A DNA stretch of 64,000 nt from Clavibacter zhangzhiyongii (GTDB lineage Bacteria > Actinomycetota > Actinomycetes > Actinomycetales > Microbacteriaceae), in NCBI RefSeq assembly GCF_014775655.1, contig NZ_CP061274.1, positions 1,116,001 through 1,180,000 of the forward strand. The letters run 5' to 3'. The notes beneath the pieces are model-generated. The model did not search any database. It had not been told where the DNA came from and was given only the letters and a program-made list of their open reading frames with translations. Position numbers and translations under genes: made by a program. Positions 18,473 to 31,026 of this stretch are shown one piece after another; positions within the stretch are counted from its first letter, which is position 1; each line of letters begins with the position of its first letter.

Positions 18473-18939
18473 CCGACACCCCGAGCGCGCCCGGCCCCGC
18501 GGAGCAGCCCGCGCGGAAGGACGTCTTCGCGCGCATCCTCATCGGCGGCGCCGTGCTCGCCCTGGCCATCGCGGTGGTCGGCGGGATCGTCGGCTTCGCG
18601 GTCGACGGCGGCCGCGGGCTCCTCAGCGCCGTGATCGGCAGCGCCATGGCCCTCGTCTTCCTCGGGCTCACGGCCGGCAGCATCCTCTTCGCGAACCGGT
18701 TCCAGTCCTCGCCGATCTACCCGACGATCTTCTTCTCGGTGGTGCTCGGCGCCTGGCTGCTGAAGTTCGTGGTGTTCCTCGCCATCGCCCTGGCGCTCAA
18801 GGAGCAGCCCTGGATCAACCTCGTCGTGCTGTTCGTGACCGTGATCGTGGGCGTCGTGGGCGCCCTGGTGATGGACATGATCGTGATCACCAAGGCCCGC
18901 GTCGGCTACGTCAGCGACGCGCGCCTGCCCGGACGCTAG
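18469..18939 (+). CDS. Four-helix membrane protein preceding the atp operon (AtpI-like)
   Basis: The 156-residue protein has a short hydrophilic N-terminus and four transmembrane segments: ILIGGAVLALAIAVVGGIVG, LLSAVIGSAMALVFLGL, YPTIFFSVVLGAWLLKFVVFLAIALAL and LVVLFVTVIVGVVGALVMD. Its position between wecA and atpB matches the conserved actinobacterial gene often called atpI-like. AtpI assists c-ring assembly or Mg2+ supply in some bacteria. Sequence similarity to true AtpI is weak, so the role is inferred from position. It overlaps the wecA stop by 4 bases. Confidence 0.65.
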   Translation: MTDTPSAPGPAEQPARKDVFARILIGGAVLALAIAVVGGIVGFAVDGGRGLLSAVIGSAMALVFLGLTAGSILFANRFQSSPIYPTIFFSVVLGAWLLKFVVFLAIALALKEQPWINLVVLFVTVIVGVVGALVMDMIVITKARVGYVSDARLPGR

Positions 18940-18998
18940 GCGCGCGCCGCCCGGCCGTCGGCAGGGGGGACGCGATTAGTCAGGGCACCCTCATTGTT

Positions 18999-19004
18999 GA
19001 TAGT
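18999..19004 (+). promoter_or_regulatory. Candidate -10 box of the atp operon
   Basis: GATAGT lies in a locally AT-richer stretch (18976-19010) between the AtpI-like gene and atpB, with a weak TTAGTC 17 bases upstream at 18976-18981 as a possible -35. It would give a leader of about 115 bases before atpB. The region 18940-19123 holds no other open frame I can support. Confidence 0.4.
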
Positions 19005-19123
19005 CTCTCTCGTGACGATTCCCGTCGGGCCGTGCCCAGAACCACCTCACGCCGGCGTCTTCTCACCCCATCCGTTCGTCGCCGCGAGAGCTCGCGCTCC
19101 ACGCCCCGAAACAGGAGATAGCG

Positions 19124-20799
<1,676 letters not shown>

Positions 20800-20800
<1 letters not shown>

Positions 20801-21591
20801 TGGGCAGTGCATCGCGCGCATCGCTGGACTCCGCCCGCCGCGTCCTCGCGGAGCTCGGGGGCGTCGACCTGTCGACGGCCGGTCAGCTCCTCGGAGCCGG
20901 CCGCGCCATCGGCGGATCCACGCACCTGCTCTCCGCACTGGCGGACACCGGCATCGCGCCGGAGGTCAAGCACTCCATCGTGGACCGGGTCTTCGGCGGC
21001 ACCGTGCAGGAGCCGGCGCTCCGCGTCCTCCGTGCGGTCGTCGACGGCCGCTGGTCGTCGCACGACGAGCTGCTGGCGGGCATCGAGGAGCTCGGCATCC
21101 GCGCCGTGGCCATCTCGGCCCCCGAGGGCACGCCCCTCGAGGCCGAGCTGTTCACCTTCGGCCGGGCCGTGTCCATGGACGACGGCCTCGAGCTCGCGCT
21201 CGGCGACAAGCTCGGCGACGCCGAGGCGAAGTCGACGCTCGTCCACCGCCTCCTCGGCGGCCGGGCGTCCGAGCAGACCGTCGTGATCGTCGAGCAGCTC
21301 GTGCAGCAGCCCCGCGGCCGCCGCATGGGGGAGCTCGTGCGCCACGCCGCAACCCTCGTGGCCGACCAGGCGGGGTTCACCATCGCCACCGTCCGCGTCG
21401 CCTCGCCCCTGTCGCCCGAGCAGTCGGAGCGCCTCGCGCAGGCACTGAGCCGCCGGTACTCCCGGCGGGTCGAGCTGAACCAGGTCGTGGACCGCGACCT
21501 CGTCGGCGGCCTCCGCGTCCAGATCGGCGACGACGTCATCGACGGCAGCGTCGCCACCAGGATCAACGATTTGAGACTCCAGTTCGCCTGA
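20800..21591 (+). CDS. atpH: ATP synthase F1 subunit delta
   Basis: The 263-residue subunit joins the b stalk to the top of F1. It is longer than the E. coli protein (177), as is usual for Actinobacteria. The C-terminal region carries the conserved pattern [24 protein letters not shown] followed by [21 protein letters not shown], the family signature. The start ATG overlaps the atpF stop by one base. Confidence 0.95.
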
Positions 21592-21646
21592 CCGGCGGGC
21601 GTCACCTCGGGAGCCGTCGGCTCCCGTGAATGCAAAGGGAAAGAAG

Positions 21647-23284
21647 ATGGCAGAACTTTCGATCAGCCCCGACGAGATCCGGGACGCGCTCAAGGACTTC
21701 GTGCAGTCCTACGAGCCCGGCAAGGCCTCGACCACCGAGGTCGGGTACGTGCTCGACGCGGGCGACGGAATCGCCCACGTGCAGGGCCTGCCCGGCGTCA
21801 TGGCCAACGAGCTCATCACGTTCGCCGACGGGACCCTGGGCCTCGCCCAGAACCTCGAGGAGAGCGAGATCGGCGTCATCGTGCTCGGCGAGTTCGCCGG
21901 CATCGAGGAGGGCATGGAGGTGCGCCGCACCGGCGAGGTGCTCTCCGTCCCCGTCGGCGACGGCTACCTCGGCCGCGTCGTGGACCCGCTGGGCAACCCC
22001 ATCGACGGCCAGGGCGAGATCGCGAGCGAGGGCCGTCGCGCCCTCGAGCTCCAGGCGCCCGGCGTCATGCAGCGCAAGAGCGTGCACGAGCCCATGCAGA
22101 CCGGCATCAAGGCGATCGACGCCATGATCCCGATCGGCCGCGGCCAGCGCCAGCTCATCATCGGCGACCGCCAGACCGGCAAGACGGCCATCGCGATCGA
22201 CACGATCATCAACCAGAAGGCCAACTGGGAGTCCGGCGACACGAACAAGCAGGTGCGCTGCATCTACGTCGCCATCGGCCAGAAGGGCTCGACCATCGCC
22301 TCCGTGCGCGGCGCCCTCGAGGAGGCCGGCGCCATGGAGTACACGACCATCGTCGCGTCCCCCGCGTCCGACCCCGCCGGCTTCAAGTACCTGGCGCCCT
22401 ACACCGGCTCGGCCATCGGCCAGCACTGGATGTACGGCGGCAAGCACGTCCTCATCATCTTCGACGACCTGTCCAAGCAGGCCGAGGCCTACCGCGCCGT
22501 CTCGCTCCTCCTGCGCCGCCCGCCGGGACGCGAGGCGTACCCCGGCGACGTGTTCTACCTGCACTCCCGCCTGCTCGAGCGCTGCGCCAAGCTCTCGGAC
22601 GAGCTGGGCGCCGGATCGATGACGGGCCTGCCCATCATCGAGACGAAGGCGAACGACGTCTCGGCGTACATCCCGACCAACGTGATCTCGATCACCGACG
22701 GCCAGATCTTCCTCCAGTCCGACCTGTTCAACGCGAACCAGCGTCCCGCGGTCGACGTCGGCATCTCGGTGTCCCGCGTCGGCGGCGACGCCCAGGTGAA
22801 GAGCATCAAGAAGGTCTCCGGCACGCTGAAGCTCGAGCTGGCGCAGTACCGCTCCCTCGAGGCGTTCGCGATCTTCGCGTCCGACCTCGATGCGGCCAGC
22901 CGTCGCCAGCTCGCCCGCGGCGCGCGCCTCACCGAGCTGCTCAAGCAGCCCCAGTACTCGCCGTTCCCCATCGAGGAGCAGGTCGTCTCGATCTGGGCGG
23001 GCACCAAGGGCAAGCTCGACGAGGTCCCCGTCGAGGACATCCTCCGCTTCGAGCGCGAGCTGCTCGACCACCTCCACCGCAACACGGAGGTGCTGTCGCA
23101 GCTCAAGGAGAAGAACGTCCTCACCGACGACATCACCGACGCGCTCGACAAGGCCGTGGACCAGTTCAAGCTCGAGTTCCAGACGGGCGAGGGCAAGCCG
23201 CTCGCCTCCGTGGGATCCGAGAGGTTCGAGCCCGCCAAGGCCGAGGACGTCAACCAGGAGCAGATCGTCAAGGGCAAGCGCTGA
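21647..23284 (+). CDS. atpA: ATP synthase F1 subunit alpha
   Basis: The 545-residue non-catalytic nucleotide-binding subunit has an N-terminal beta barrel, then the P-loop GDRQTGKT at residues 173-180, and the ATP synthase alpha/beta signature region [17 protein letters not shown] 21647 was chosen because it has the Shine-Dalgarno AAAGGGAAAG before it and gives the normal [15 protein letters not shown] start. An in-frame GTG 21 bases upstream is less likely. Confidence 0.97.
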   Translation: MAELSISPDEIRDALKDFVQSYEPGKASTTEVGYVLDAGDGIAHVQGLPGVMANELITFADGTLGLAQNLEESEIGVIVLGEFAGIEEGMEVRRTGEVLSVPVGDGYLGRVVDPLGNPIDGQGEIASEGRRALELQAPGVMQRKSVHEPMQTGIKAIDAMIPIGRGQRQLIIGDRQTGKTAIAIDTIINQKANWESGDTNKQVRCIYVAIGQKGSTIASVRGALEEAGAMEYTTIVASPASDPAGFKYLAPYTGSAIGQHWMYGGKHVLIIFDDLSKQAEAYRAVSLLLRRPPGREAYPGDVFYLHSRLLERCAKLSDELGAGSMTGLPIIETKANDVSAYIPTNVISITDGQIFLQSDLFNANQRPAVDVGISVSRVGGDAQVKSIKKVSGTLKLELAQYRSLEAFAIFASDLDAASRRQLARGARLTELLKQPQYSPFPIEEQVVSIWAGTKGKLDEVPVEDILRFERELLDHLHRNTEVLSQLKEKNVLTDDITDALDKAVDQFKLEFQTGEGKPLASVGSERFEPAKAEDVNQEQIVKGKR

Positions 23285-23333
23285 CGCGCTCGCCTCACCG
23301 ATCCGCCACCGACCGAGACCGATAGGGAGACTC

Positions 23334-24233
23334 ATGGGAGCGCAACTCCGGGTCTACACGCAGAAGATCAAGTCCGCGCAGACGACGAAGAAGATCACCC
23401 GCGCGATGGAGCTGATCTCCGCGTCGCGCATCCAGAAGGCGCAGCAGCGGATGGCGGCGTCCGCGCCGTACAGCCGTGCCGTCACGCGCGCGGTCTCGGC
23501 GGTGGCGACGTTCTCCAACGTCGACCACATCCTCACGACCGAGCCCGAGAAGGTGGAGCGGGCGGCGATCGTCGTCTTCGCCTCCGACCGCGGCCTGGCC
23601 GGCGCGTTCAGCTCCAGCGTCCTGAAGGAGTCGGAGCAGCTCGCCGAGCTGCTCCGCTCGCAGGGCAAGGAGATCGTCTACTACCTGGTGGGCCGCAAGG
23701 CCGTCGGGTACTTCAAGTTCCGGAAGCGCGCCTCGGAGCGCATCTGGACGGGCAGCACCGAGAAGCCCGAGTTCGAGATGGCGAAGTCCATCGGCGACGC
23801 GCTCGTGGAGAAGTTCGTGACCGAGGCGTCCGCGGGCGGCGTGGACGAGATCCACATCGTCTTCAACCGCTTCGTGTCGATCGCCACGCAGAAGCCCGAG
23901 GTCGTGCGGCTGCTGCCGCTCGAGGTCGTCGAGGGGGTGGAGGCTCCCGGTGACGGCGCCGTCCTGCCGCTCTACGAGTTCGAGCCCGAGGTGGGCGACG
24001 TGCTCGACGCGCTGCTGCCCGTCTACATCGAGAGCCGCATCTTCAACGCCATGCTGCAGTCGGCCGCCTCCGAGCACGCCGCGCGCCAGAAGGCCATGAA
24101 GTCGGCGAGCGACAACGCCGACAAGCTCGTGACCACGTACACGCGGCTGCGGAACAACGCGCGGCAGACCGAGATCACGCAGCAGATCTCCGAGATCGTC
24201 GGCGGCGCGGACGCGCTCGCCTCAGCCAAGTAA
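23334..24233 (+). CDS. atpG: ATP synthase F1 subunit gamma
   Basis: The 299-residue central-stalk subunit has the characteristic N-terminal helix ([28 protein letters not shown]), the [12 protein letters not shown] motif and the C-terminal helix ([31 protein letters not shown]) that rotates inside the alpha3beta3 ring. The start ATG 23334 follows GGGAGA. Confidence 0.97.
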   Translation: MGAQLRVYTQKIKSAQTTKKITRAMELISASRIQKAQQRMAASAPYSRAVTRAVSAVATFSNVDHILTTEPEKVERAAIVVFASDRGLAGAFSSSVLKESEQLAELLRSQGKEIVYYLVGRKAVGYFKFRKRASERIWTGSTEKPEFEMAKSIGDALVEKFVTEASAGGVDEIHIVFNRFVSIATQKPEVVRLLPLEVVEGVEAPGDGAVLPLYEFEPEVGDVLDALLPVYIESRIFNAMLQSAASEHAARQKAMKSASDNADKLVTTYTRLRNNARQTEITQQISEIVGGADALASAK

Positions 24234-25727
<1,494 letters not shown>

Positions 25728-25728
25728 C

Positions 25729-25998
25729 ATGGCCCGCGCTGATCTCACGGTGACCGTGGTGTCCGCCGACCAGCAGGTCTGGTCGGGGCAGGCGTCCATG
25801 GTCGTCGCGCGCACCAGCGAGGGCGAGATCGGCATCCTCGCCGGTCACGAGCCGCTCCTGGCGATCCTCGCGACCGGCAACGTCCGCATCACGCAGGACG
25901 GCGGCGCCGTGATCACGGCCGACGCCGACGAGGGCTTCCTCTCGGTGGAGAACGACAACGTGACCGTGGTCGCGCGCCAGGCCTCCCTGGTCGCGTAG
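25729..25998 (+). CDS. atpC: ATP synthase F1 subunit epsilon, short form without C-terminal helices
   Basis: The 89-residue protein contains only the N-terminal beta-sandwich (LTVTVVSADQQVWSGQASMVVARTSEGEIGILAGHEPLLAIL). E. coli epsilon has about 138 residues, including a C-terminal helical hairpin that inhibits ATP hydrolysis. Here the coding region stops after VARQASLVA, directly before the terminator, so that domain is missing and not merely out of frame. Short epsilon proteins occur in other Actinobacteria. Last gene of the operon. Confidence 0.95.
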   Translation: MARADLTVTVVSADQQVWSGQASMVVARTSEGEIGILAGHEPLLAILATGNVRITQDGGAVITADADEGFLSVENDNVTVVARQASLVA

Positions 25999-26011
25999 CG
26001 CCGCGTCCGTC

Positions 26012-26049
26012 CGACGGCGGGCGGTCCCCTCGGGGGCCGCCCGCCGTCG
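26012..26049 (+). terminator. Terminator of the atp operon
   Basis: A 17-bp stem (26012-26028 with 26033-26049) with one G-T pair and a four-base loop starts 13 bases after the atpC stop. There is no clear T-run, as is common in this GC-rich genome. The remaining bases to 26225 hold no supported gene. Confidence 0.75.
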
Positions 26050-26225
26050 TGCGTCCGGGTGGTCGCCGGGAGATGCTGCCGCGCCGTCATGCGCTCGGTC
26101 CCGTCGCGGCCGGACGGCCGCACGGCCATCCGGCGCCCCGGTGCTCCGGCCTCCGCGCGGCGCTCGCGTCGCCCTGCCCCGCCCTTCGACCGCCCCTTCC
26201 GTCCCGACACCCGCCCGGAGGTCCC

Positions 26226-26981
26226 GTGCTCGTCCTGCTGCCCCCGTCCGAGACGAAGCGCGACGGCGGCGAGGAGGGGTCGCACCTCGACCTCGAGCGG
26301 CTCGCCTTCGCGGAGCTGACCGCGGAACGGCGCACGGTGGTGCGTGCCGTGGCCGACCTCGCCCGGGATCCGGAGGCGGCGGCGCGCGTGCTCAAGCTCG
26401 GACCGCGCCAGGCCGGGGAGGTCGAGCGGAACCGCCTCCTGGAGTCGTCGCCCACCATGCCGGCGCTGCTCCGCTACACGGGCGTGCTCTACGATCCGAT
26501 CCGGGCCGAGGGCCTCGACGCCGCGCAGTCCGCCTTCGCGGGACGTCACGTCGCGGTGCACTCGGCGCTCCTCGGGCCGGTGATGGCGATGGATCCCATC
26601 CCCGCGTACCGGCTCTCGCACGACAGCAGGGTGCCGGGGCTCCGGATGAAGGCCCACTGGGTCGCCTCGGTGCGCCGGGCCCTCGAGGGCGTGCCCGGCC
26701 TCGTGCTCGACCTGCGCTCGGAGGGCTACGCGGCGCTCGGACCGCGGCCCGGCCACGAGGACTCCGCCGTGGTCCGCGTCGTCGCACGCGGCGCGGACGG
26801 CACGGTGCGCGCGCTCAACCACTTCAACAAGAAGGCCAAGGGCGAGCTGGTGCGCGCGCTGATCCTCGCCGGGCGCGACCTCGGGTCCGTCGCCGAGCTG
26901 CTCGACTGGGCGGTGTCGGCGGGCATCGACCTGAGCCGCGGCGACACCGGCGAGCTCGTGCTGGTGGCAGCCCACGGCTGA
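26226..26981 (+). CDS. yaaA: YaaA family protein (DUF328, peroxide stress)
   Basis: The 251-residue protein opens with LVLLPPSETKR, the family signature, and contains ALLRYTGVLYDPI, the region YRLSHDSRVPGLRMKAHW, the segment DLRSEGYAALG and the C-terminal FNKKAKGELVRAL. E. coli YaaA lowers free iron during peroxide stress, and structural work reports a DNA-binding fold. The same role is inferred here. The GTG start at 26226 is preceded by CGGAGG. The frame is open further upstream, but that stretch has no family similarity. Confidence 0.88.
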   Translation: MLVLLPPSETKRDGGEEGSHLDLERLAFAELTAERRTVVRAVADLARDPEAAARVLKLGPRQAGEVERNRLLESSPTMPALLRYTGVLYDPIRAEGLDAAQSAFAGRHVAVHSALLGPVMAMDPIPAYRLSHDSRVPGLRMKAHWVASVRRALEGVPGLVLDLRSEGYAALGPRPGHEDSAVVRVVARGADGTVRALNHFNKKAKGELVRALILAGRDLGSVAELLDWAVSAGIDLSRGDTGELVLVAAHG

Positions 26982-27029
26982 CGCTCGCGGCCCGTCTGCC
27001 GTCGGCGGCACGTCGCACGACGCGGGGGA

Positions 27030-27623
27030 TCAGGCGGCCCGGTGGCAGCCGACGACGTGGTCGTCGACGAGCCCGGAGGACTGCATCAGCGCGTAGACGG
27101 TCGTGGGGCCGACGAAGCGCAGGCCGTGCGCCTTGAGCTCGCGGCTGAGCGCCGTGGACTCGGCGGTGACGGCCGGGATGTCGTCGGCGGTCGCGGGCCG
27201 GGGCCGCGTGGCCGGGTCGGACGCGTGCGCCCAGATCATCCGGTCGAGGGCGCCCTCGCCCCGCTCGTCGACGAGCGCGTGCACGGCCCGTGCGTTGCCC
27301 GCCGCCGCGAGGATCTTCGCGCGGTTGCGGATGATGCCGGCGTCGCCCATCAGCCGCTCGACGTCGTCCTCGTCCATGGCGGCGACGGCGTCGACGTCGA
27401 AGCCGTGGAAGACCTCCCGGAACCGCGGGCGCTTGCGGAGGATCGTGATCCAGGAGAGGCCGGCCTGGAAGCCCTCGAGGCACAGCTTCTCGAACAGCGG
27501 CCGGTCGCCGTGCAGCGGGCGGCCCCACTCCTCGTCGTGGTAGCGGCGGTACTCGGGATCGGCGGCCGACCAGGCGCAGCGGACGACGCCGTCGTCCCCG
27601 GTGACGAGCGACGGCCGGGTCAC
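27030..27623 (-). CDS. tag: DNA-3-methyladenine glycosylase I
   Basis: The 197-residue base-excision enzyme removes 3-methyladenine from DNA. Family residues visible are RCAW near the N-terminus (zinc ligand Cys), YHDEEWGRPLH, FEKLCLEGFQAGLSWITILRKR and the C-terminal zinc ligands in DDHVVGCHRAA. The GTG start at 27623 overlaps the ogt stop by 4 bases, so ogt and tag are translationally coupled and form one alkylation-repair operon. Confidence 0.93.
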   Translation of the reverse strand: MTRPSLVTGDDGVVRCAWSAADPEYRRYHDEEWGRPLHGDRPLFEKLCLEGFQAGLSWITILRKRPRFREVFHGFDVDAVAAMDEDDVERLMGDAGIIRNRAKILAAAGNARAVHALVDERGEGALDRMIWAHASDPATRPRPATADDIPAVTAESTALSRELKAHGLRFVGPTTVYALMQSSGLVDDHVVGCHRAA

Positions 27624-28180
27624 GAGGACAGCACCGATCCCTCGAGCGCGAGCAGCGACACCTTGGTCGTGATCCCGTCGCCCGCGCTGAAGCCGGTGAC
27701 CCGCCCGTCGGCGCCGAGGACGCGGTGGCACGGCACGAGGATGCAGAGCCGGTTGGCGCCGACCGCACCGCCGACGGCCCGCGCCCCTCCGGGACGACCG
27801 GCTGCGAGCGCGAGCGCGCCGTACGTGGTGACGCCGCCGTGGGGCACGCGCGTGAGCGCCTCCCAGACCGCGACCTGGAACGCCGAGCCCGTGAGCCGCA
27901 GGGGCACGTCGAACGCGCCCCTGCGGCCGGCGAAGTACTCCTCGAGCTGGCGCGCCGCCTCGGCGAGCACCGGGCTCGGCCGGTCGTCGAGGTGGTCGAG
28001 CGGCAGGGCGCCCGCGGTGGCGATGGACAGGGACACGACGCGGTCGTCCTCGGCCACGAGCTCCAGGCGGCCGACGGGCGACGGCATCCGCAGGAGGGCG
28101 GCGTCGGCCGGGAGGGCGCCCGCGCGGCCGTCGGGCGTGCGGGGAGGGGCGATCGCGGATGCGGAGGGAGAGGGGGTCAT
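27620..28180 (-). CDS. ogt: Methylated-DNA--protein-cysteine methyltransferase
   Basis: The 186-residue suicide enzyme repairs O6-methylguanine by moving the methyl group to its own Cys. The active-site motif is ILVPCHRVLG. The DNA-binding helix region TGSAFQVAVWEALTRVPHGGVTTYG and the preceding LEEYFAGRR are typical. ATG 28180 gives the normal length, and TACCGT lies 6 bases before it. The ATG 24 bases further upstream adds only an Arg-rich stretch. Confidence 0.93.
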   Translation of the reverse strand: MTPSPSASAIAPPRTPDGRAGALPADAALLRMPSPVGRLELVAEDDRVVSLSIATAGALPLDHLDDRPSPVLAEAARQLEEYFAGRRGAFDVPLRLTGSAFQVAVWEALTRVPHGGVTTYGALALAAGRPGGARAVGGAVGANRLCILVPCHRVLGADGRVTGFSAGDGITTKVSLLALEGSVLSS

Positions 28181-28186
28181 GCGGCG

Positions 28187-28192
28187 ACGGTA
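28187..28192 (-). promoter_or_regulatory. Candidate -10 box of ogt-tag (leaderless layout)
   Basis: Reads TACCGT on the minus strand, 6 bases before the ogt ATG, without a ribosome-binding site between. Confidence 0.45.
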
Positions 28193-28286
28193 CGACGTGC
28201 GCACCGGATCACCGCGGCGCCGCCGGGGTCGGGGGAGAGGGGACGCCGCGCCGGTCGGGGGAGGAGGCGGCGCCTCCGCGCCGCGG

Positions 28287-28766
28287 TCACCGGGAGCGCC
28301 CGTGCCCGTCCTGCGTGTGCACCTTCAGGTACACGAACGTCTCGGTGCTCACCACGCCGTCGAGCGCGCGGATGCGGGCGTTGAGCAGCTCCACGAGCTC
28401 CTCGTCGTCCTCGCAGACGACCTCGGCGAGGAGGTCGAAGGTGCCCGCCGTCATCACGACGTAGTCGACCGCGGGGATGGCGGCGAGGGCGTCCGCGACG
28501 ACGCGCACGTCGCCGCTCACGGTCACCCCGATCATGGCCTGGCGGGTGAGGCCGAGCTGCTGCGGATCGGTGAGCGCGACGATGCGGATCACGCCGCCGT
28601 CGGTGAGCTTCTGCACGCGCTGGCGGACGGCGGCCTCGCTCAGCCCGACGGCCTTGCCGATCTCGGCGTAGGAGCGGCGGCCGTCCTCGCGCAGCTGCTC
28701 CACGATGGAGCGGGAGATCCGGTCGATCGGGAGCCCGCGGGCGGAGGGGCGCGGCGGCGTGCTCAT
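28287..28766 (-). CDS. Lrp/AsnC family transcriptional regulator
   Basis: The 159-residue protein has an N-terminal winged helix-turn-helix (RISRSIVEQLREDGRRSYAEIGKAVGLSEAAVRQRVQKL) and a C-terminal RAM ligand-binding domain (MIGVTVSGDVRVVADALAAIPAVDYVVMTAGTFDLLAEV). Such proteins form octamers and respond to amino acids. The ligand and target are unknown. No aminotransferase or transporter is adjacent; the FHA gene is divergent. ATG 28766 follows CATGCT by 6 bases. Confidence 0.88.
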   Translation of the reverse strand: MSTPPRPSARGLPIDRISRSIVEQLREDGRRSYAEIGKAVGLSEAAVRQRVQKLTDGGVIRIVALTDPQQLGLTRQAMIGVTVSGDVRVVADALAAIPAVDYVVMTAGTFDLLAEVVCEDDEELVELLNARIRALDGVVSTETFVYLKVHTQDGHGRSR

Positions 28767-28996
28767 CGTCCGAGCATGGCAGTCCGGCGGGGGTCGGGCA
28801 ACCGGATCCGCGGCAGGCGGCCCTTCCCGCAGCGCGGATGCCCCTCCGCGACCGCGGATCCGCGGAGCGACGGCCTCCCGCGCACCCCTCGGGTGGGGCA
28901 CGCCCGCGCGGTAGGATCCCTCTCAGCGCGTCCGACCGCCCGAGGCCCGACGCCGATCCGCCCGCCCGGGCGCCGACCCTCGATGGAGCCGATGAC

Positions 28997-30154
28997 GTGA
29001 GCGAGGGCTCCCACCGATCCGCTCCCGCAGGCGCCGGACCCGCGGGCGTCGTGGTCGCCGTGCCTCACGCGGCCGTGCTGCTGCCCGCCGGCGTGCGTCC
29101 GCGCATCGTGGAGGACGTCTGGCGCGCGGTGCAGGATCCGGCCGTGCCCGCCGAGTCGATCGTCGCGGTCCTGCCGTTGCGCGGGCCGGACGAGGTCGCG
29201 TCCTTCGCGGTGGTCGTGCACGAGCGCGGCGACGCCGGCGGAGGGCTGAGCCTGCAGGTCGTGCTGCGGGGCGACGCGGTGCTCGACGTCGCGGTCGCCG
29301 GCGAGCCGGAGCCCCGGCGCCTGGATGCCCGGGACGCCCTGCCCTTCTACCTCGCGACGGTCGAGCGCGTCATCGCGTACCGCGCGGCGCGGGCCGCCGC
29401 TGAGGCGTCCACGGCGGCCCCGGACGGCCTGCCCCTGCGGGCCGGGGCGGCGGCGGGCGACGCGGTCGCCTGGGAGCCCGGCACGGTGTCGTCGACCGCC
29501 GCGGCCCCCGCGCTCGTCGCCACCGTCCTCGATCCGCCGCCGGCCGGCCGACCGTCGGCCCCCGCGTCCGCTCCGGCCGCCCCCTCCGGCCGCCGCCGCG
29601 GGGCGCACGCGCACCCCGACGCCGTCACGGACGCGGAGCCGCCGCGCCGCGCCGCCGCGGCCGGCGCCGCCGCGGCCGACGCCGCAGCGGGTCCCGACGC
29701 GGCCGCCCGTGCGCGCTCGGCTGGCGTGCCCACCGTCGCGATCCCCACGGCGCCCGAGGCCGACGGCCCCCGCGTCGTCCATGCGATCCGCATCCTCCGC
29801 GAGGACGCGACGGGCGGCGCATCGCCCGTCGACGCGGGGACCGAGCGCATCCCGCTCGACGTGCCCGTCCTCATCGGCCGCCGCCCGCGCCCGCCGCGCA
29901 TCGTCCGGGGCGCGCCGCCGCGGCTGGTCGCGGTGCCCTCGCCGCTCGGTGAGATCTCGGGCACGCACCTGTCCGTGCGGCAGGAGGCGGGCGCCATCGT
30001 CGTGACCGACCTCGACTCCACCAACGGCACCGTCGTGCTCGCCCCGGGCGCCGAGCGACTGGCGCTGCGGCCCGGCGAGTCGCTCGTGGTGGTGCCCGGC
30101 ACCCGCGTCGACGTCGGCGACGGCGTCGTCCTCGAGATCCTGTCGGCCCGATGA
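28997..30154 (+). CDS. FHA domain protein
   Basis: The 385-residue protein has an N-terminal domain of about 130 residues without a recognised family, an Ala/Pro-rich linker (about 130-250) and a C-terminal forkhead-associated domain with [19 protein letters not shown] and TDLDSTNGTVV. The conserved Ser/His and Asn of phosphothreonine binding are in place. It probably recruits a phosphoprotein. It overlaps the PP2C gene by 4 bases (ATGA), so both act together. The start is GTG 28997; the in-frame ATG far upstream has no supporting context. Confidence 0.82.
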   Translation: MSEGSHRSAPAGAGPAGVVVAVPHAAVLLPAGVRPRIVEDVWRAVQDPAVPAESIVAVLPLRGPDEVASFAVVVHERGDAGGGLSLQVVLRGDAVLDVAVAGEPEPRRLDARDALPFYLATVERVIAYRAARAAAEASTAAPDGLPLRAGAAAGDAVAWEPGTVSSTAAAPALVATVLDPPPAGRPSAPASAPAAPSGRRRGAHAHPDAVTDAEPPRRAAAAGAAAADAAAGPDAAARARSAGVPTVAIPTAPEADGPRVVHAIRILREDATGGASPVDAGTERIPLDVPVLIGRRPRPPRIVRGAPPRLVAVPSPLGEISGTHLSVRQEAGAIVVTDLDSTNGTVVLAPGAERLALRPGESLVVVPGTRVDVGDGVVLEILSAR

Positions 30155-30987
30155 CGGCCATCGGACCGGACGTCGTCGAGACCGCCCTCGCGCTGCCCGA
30201 CGGCCGCACTCTCGTGCTCGGCTGGGCGTCGGCCACGGACCGCGGCCTCCGCCGCGACCACAACGAGGACAGCCTCCTGGCCGCCGTCCCCTACTTCGCC
30301 GTCGCCGACGGCATGGGAGGGCACGCGGCCGGCGACGTGGCGAGCGACGCGGTGATCCGCCGCCTCGCCGACGAGCAGGGCCGCGCCGAGGGCGGGTTCG
30401 CGGATCCCGAGGGCGTGGAGCCGGCGCTCGAGCTCGCCGTCGACGACATCCGCGAGGAGACCGGCGACCTCGAGCTGCACGCCGGCACCACCGTCACGGG
30501 CGCGTGCCTCACGCTCGTCTCCGACCGGCCGTACTGGGCCGTGTTCAACGTCGGCGACTCGCGCGTGTACCAGCTGCGCGGCGAGGTGCTCGAGCAGGTG
30601 ACGGTCGACCACTCCGTCGTGCAGGAGATGGTGGACGCGGGCCGGATCACGCGCGCGCAGGCGGATCGGCACCCCGACGGCAACATCATCACGCGCGCGG
30701 TGGGCGTCGGCGACGCCGCCGAGGCCGACTACTGGCTGCTGCCCGTCACCGCGCGGCTGCGCCTGCTCGTCTGCTCCGACGGGCTGACCAAGGAGCTGGC
30801 CGACGCGGAGATCCGCGGCCACCTCCTGCGCGCCGACGACGCGTCGACCGCGGTGCGCGACCTCGTCGAGCACGCGCTGGAGAACGGCGGGCGCGACAAC
30901 GTCACGGCCGTCGTGGTGGACGTGCTGCGGATCGACCCCGCACCCGACGGGACCGCGGCGCCCCGCCGCCGCTACCTGCGACGCTGA
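30151..30987 (+). CDS. PP2C-type serine/threonine phosphatase
   Basis: The 278-residue metal-dependent phosphatase shows the PPM motifs in order: DRGLRRDHNEDSLL, FAVADGMGGHAAGD (metal-binding Asp-Gly), FNVGDSRVYQL, CSDGLTKELAD and GGRDNVTAVVVDVL. It is soluble, with no membrane segment, unlike PstP. The partner kinase is not in this window. It is coupled to the FHA gene upstream and meets dapD convergently after 39 bases. Confidence 0.92.
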   Translation: MTAIGPDVVETALALPDGRTLVLGWASATDRGLRRDHNEDSLLAAVPYFAVADGMGGHAAGDVASDAVIRRLADEQGRAEGGFADPEGVEPALELAVDDIREETGDLELHAGTTVTGACLTLVSDRPYWAVFNVGDSRVYQLRGEVLEQVTVDHSVVQEMVDAGRITRAQADRHPDGNIITRAVGVGDAAEADYWLLPVTARLRLLVCSDGLTKELADAEIRGHLLRADDASTAVRDLVEHALENGGRDNVTAVVVDVLRIDPAPDGTAAPRRRYLRR

Positions 30988-31026
30988 TCCGCGCGGATGC
31001 CGGCGGCGGAGCGGTCGCGCGTGCCG

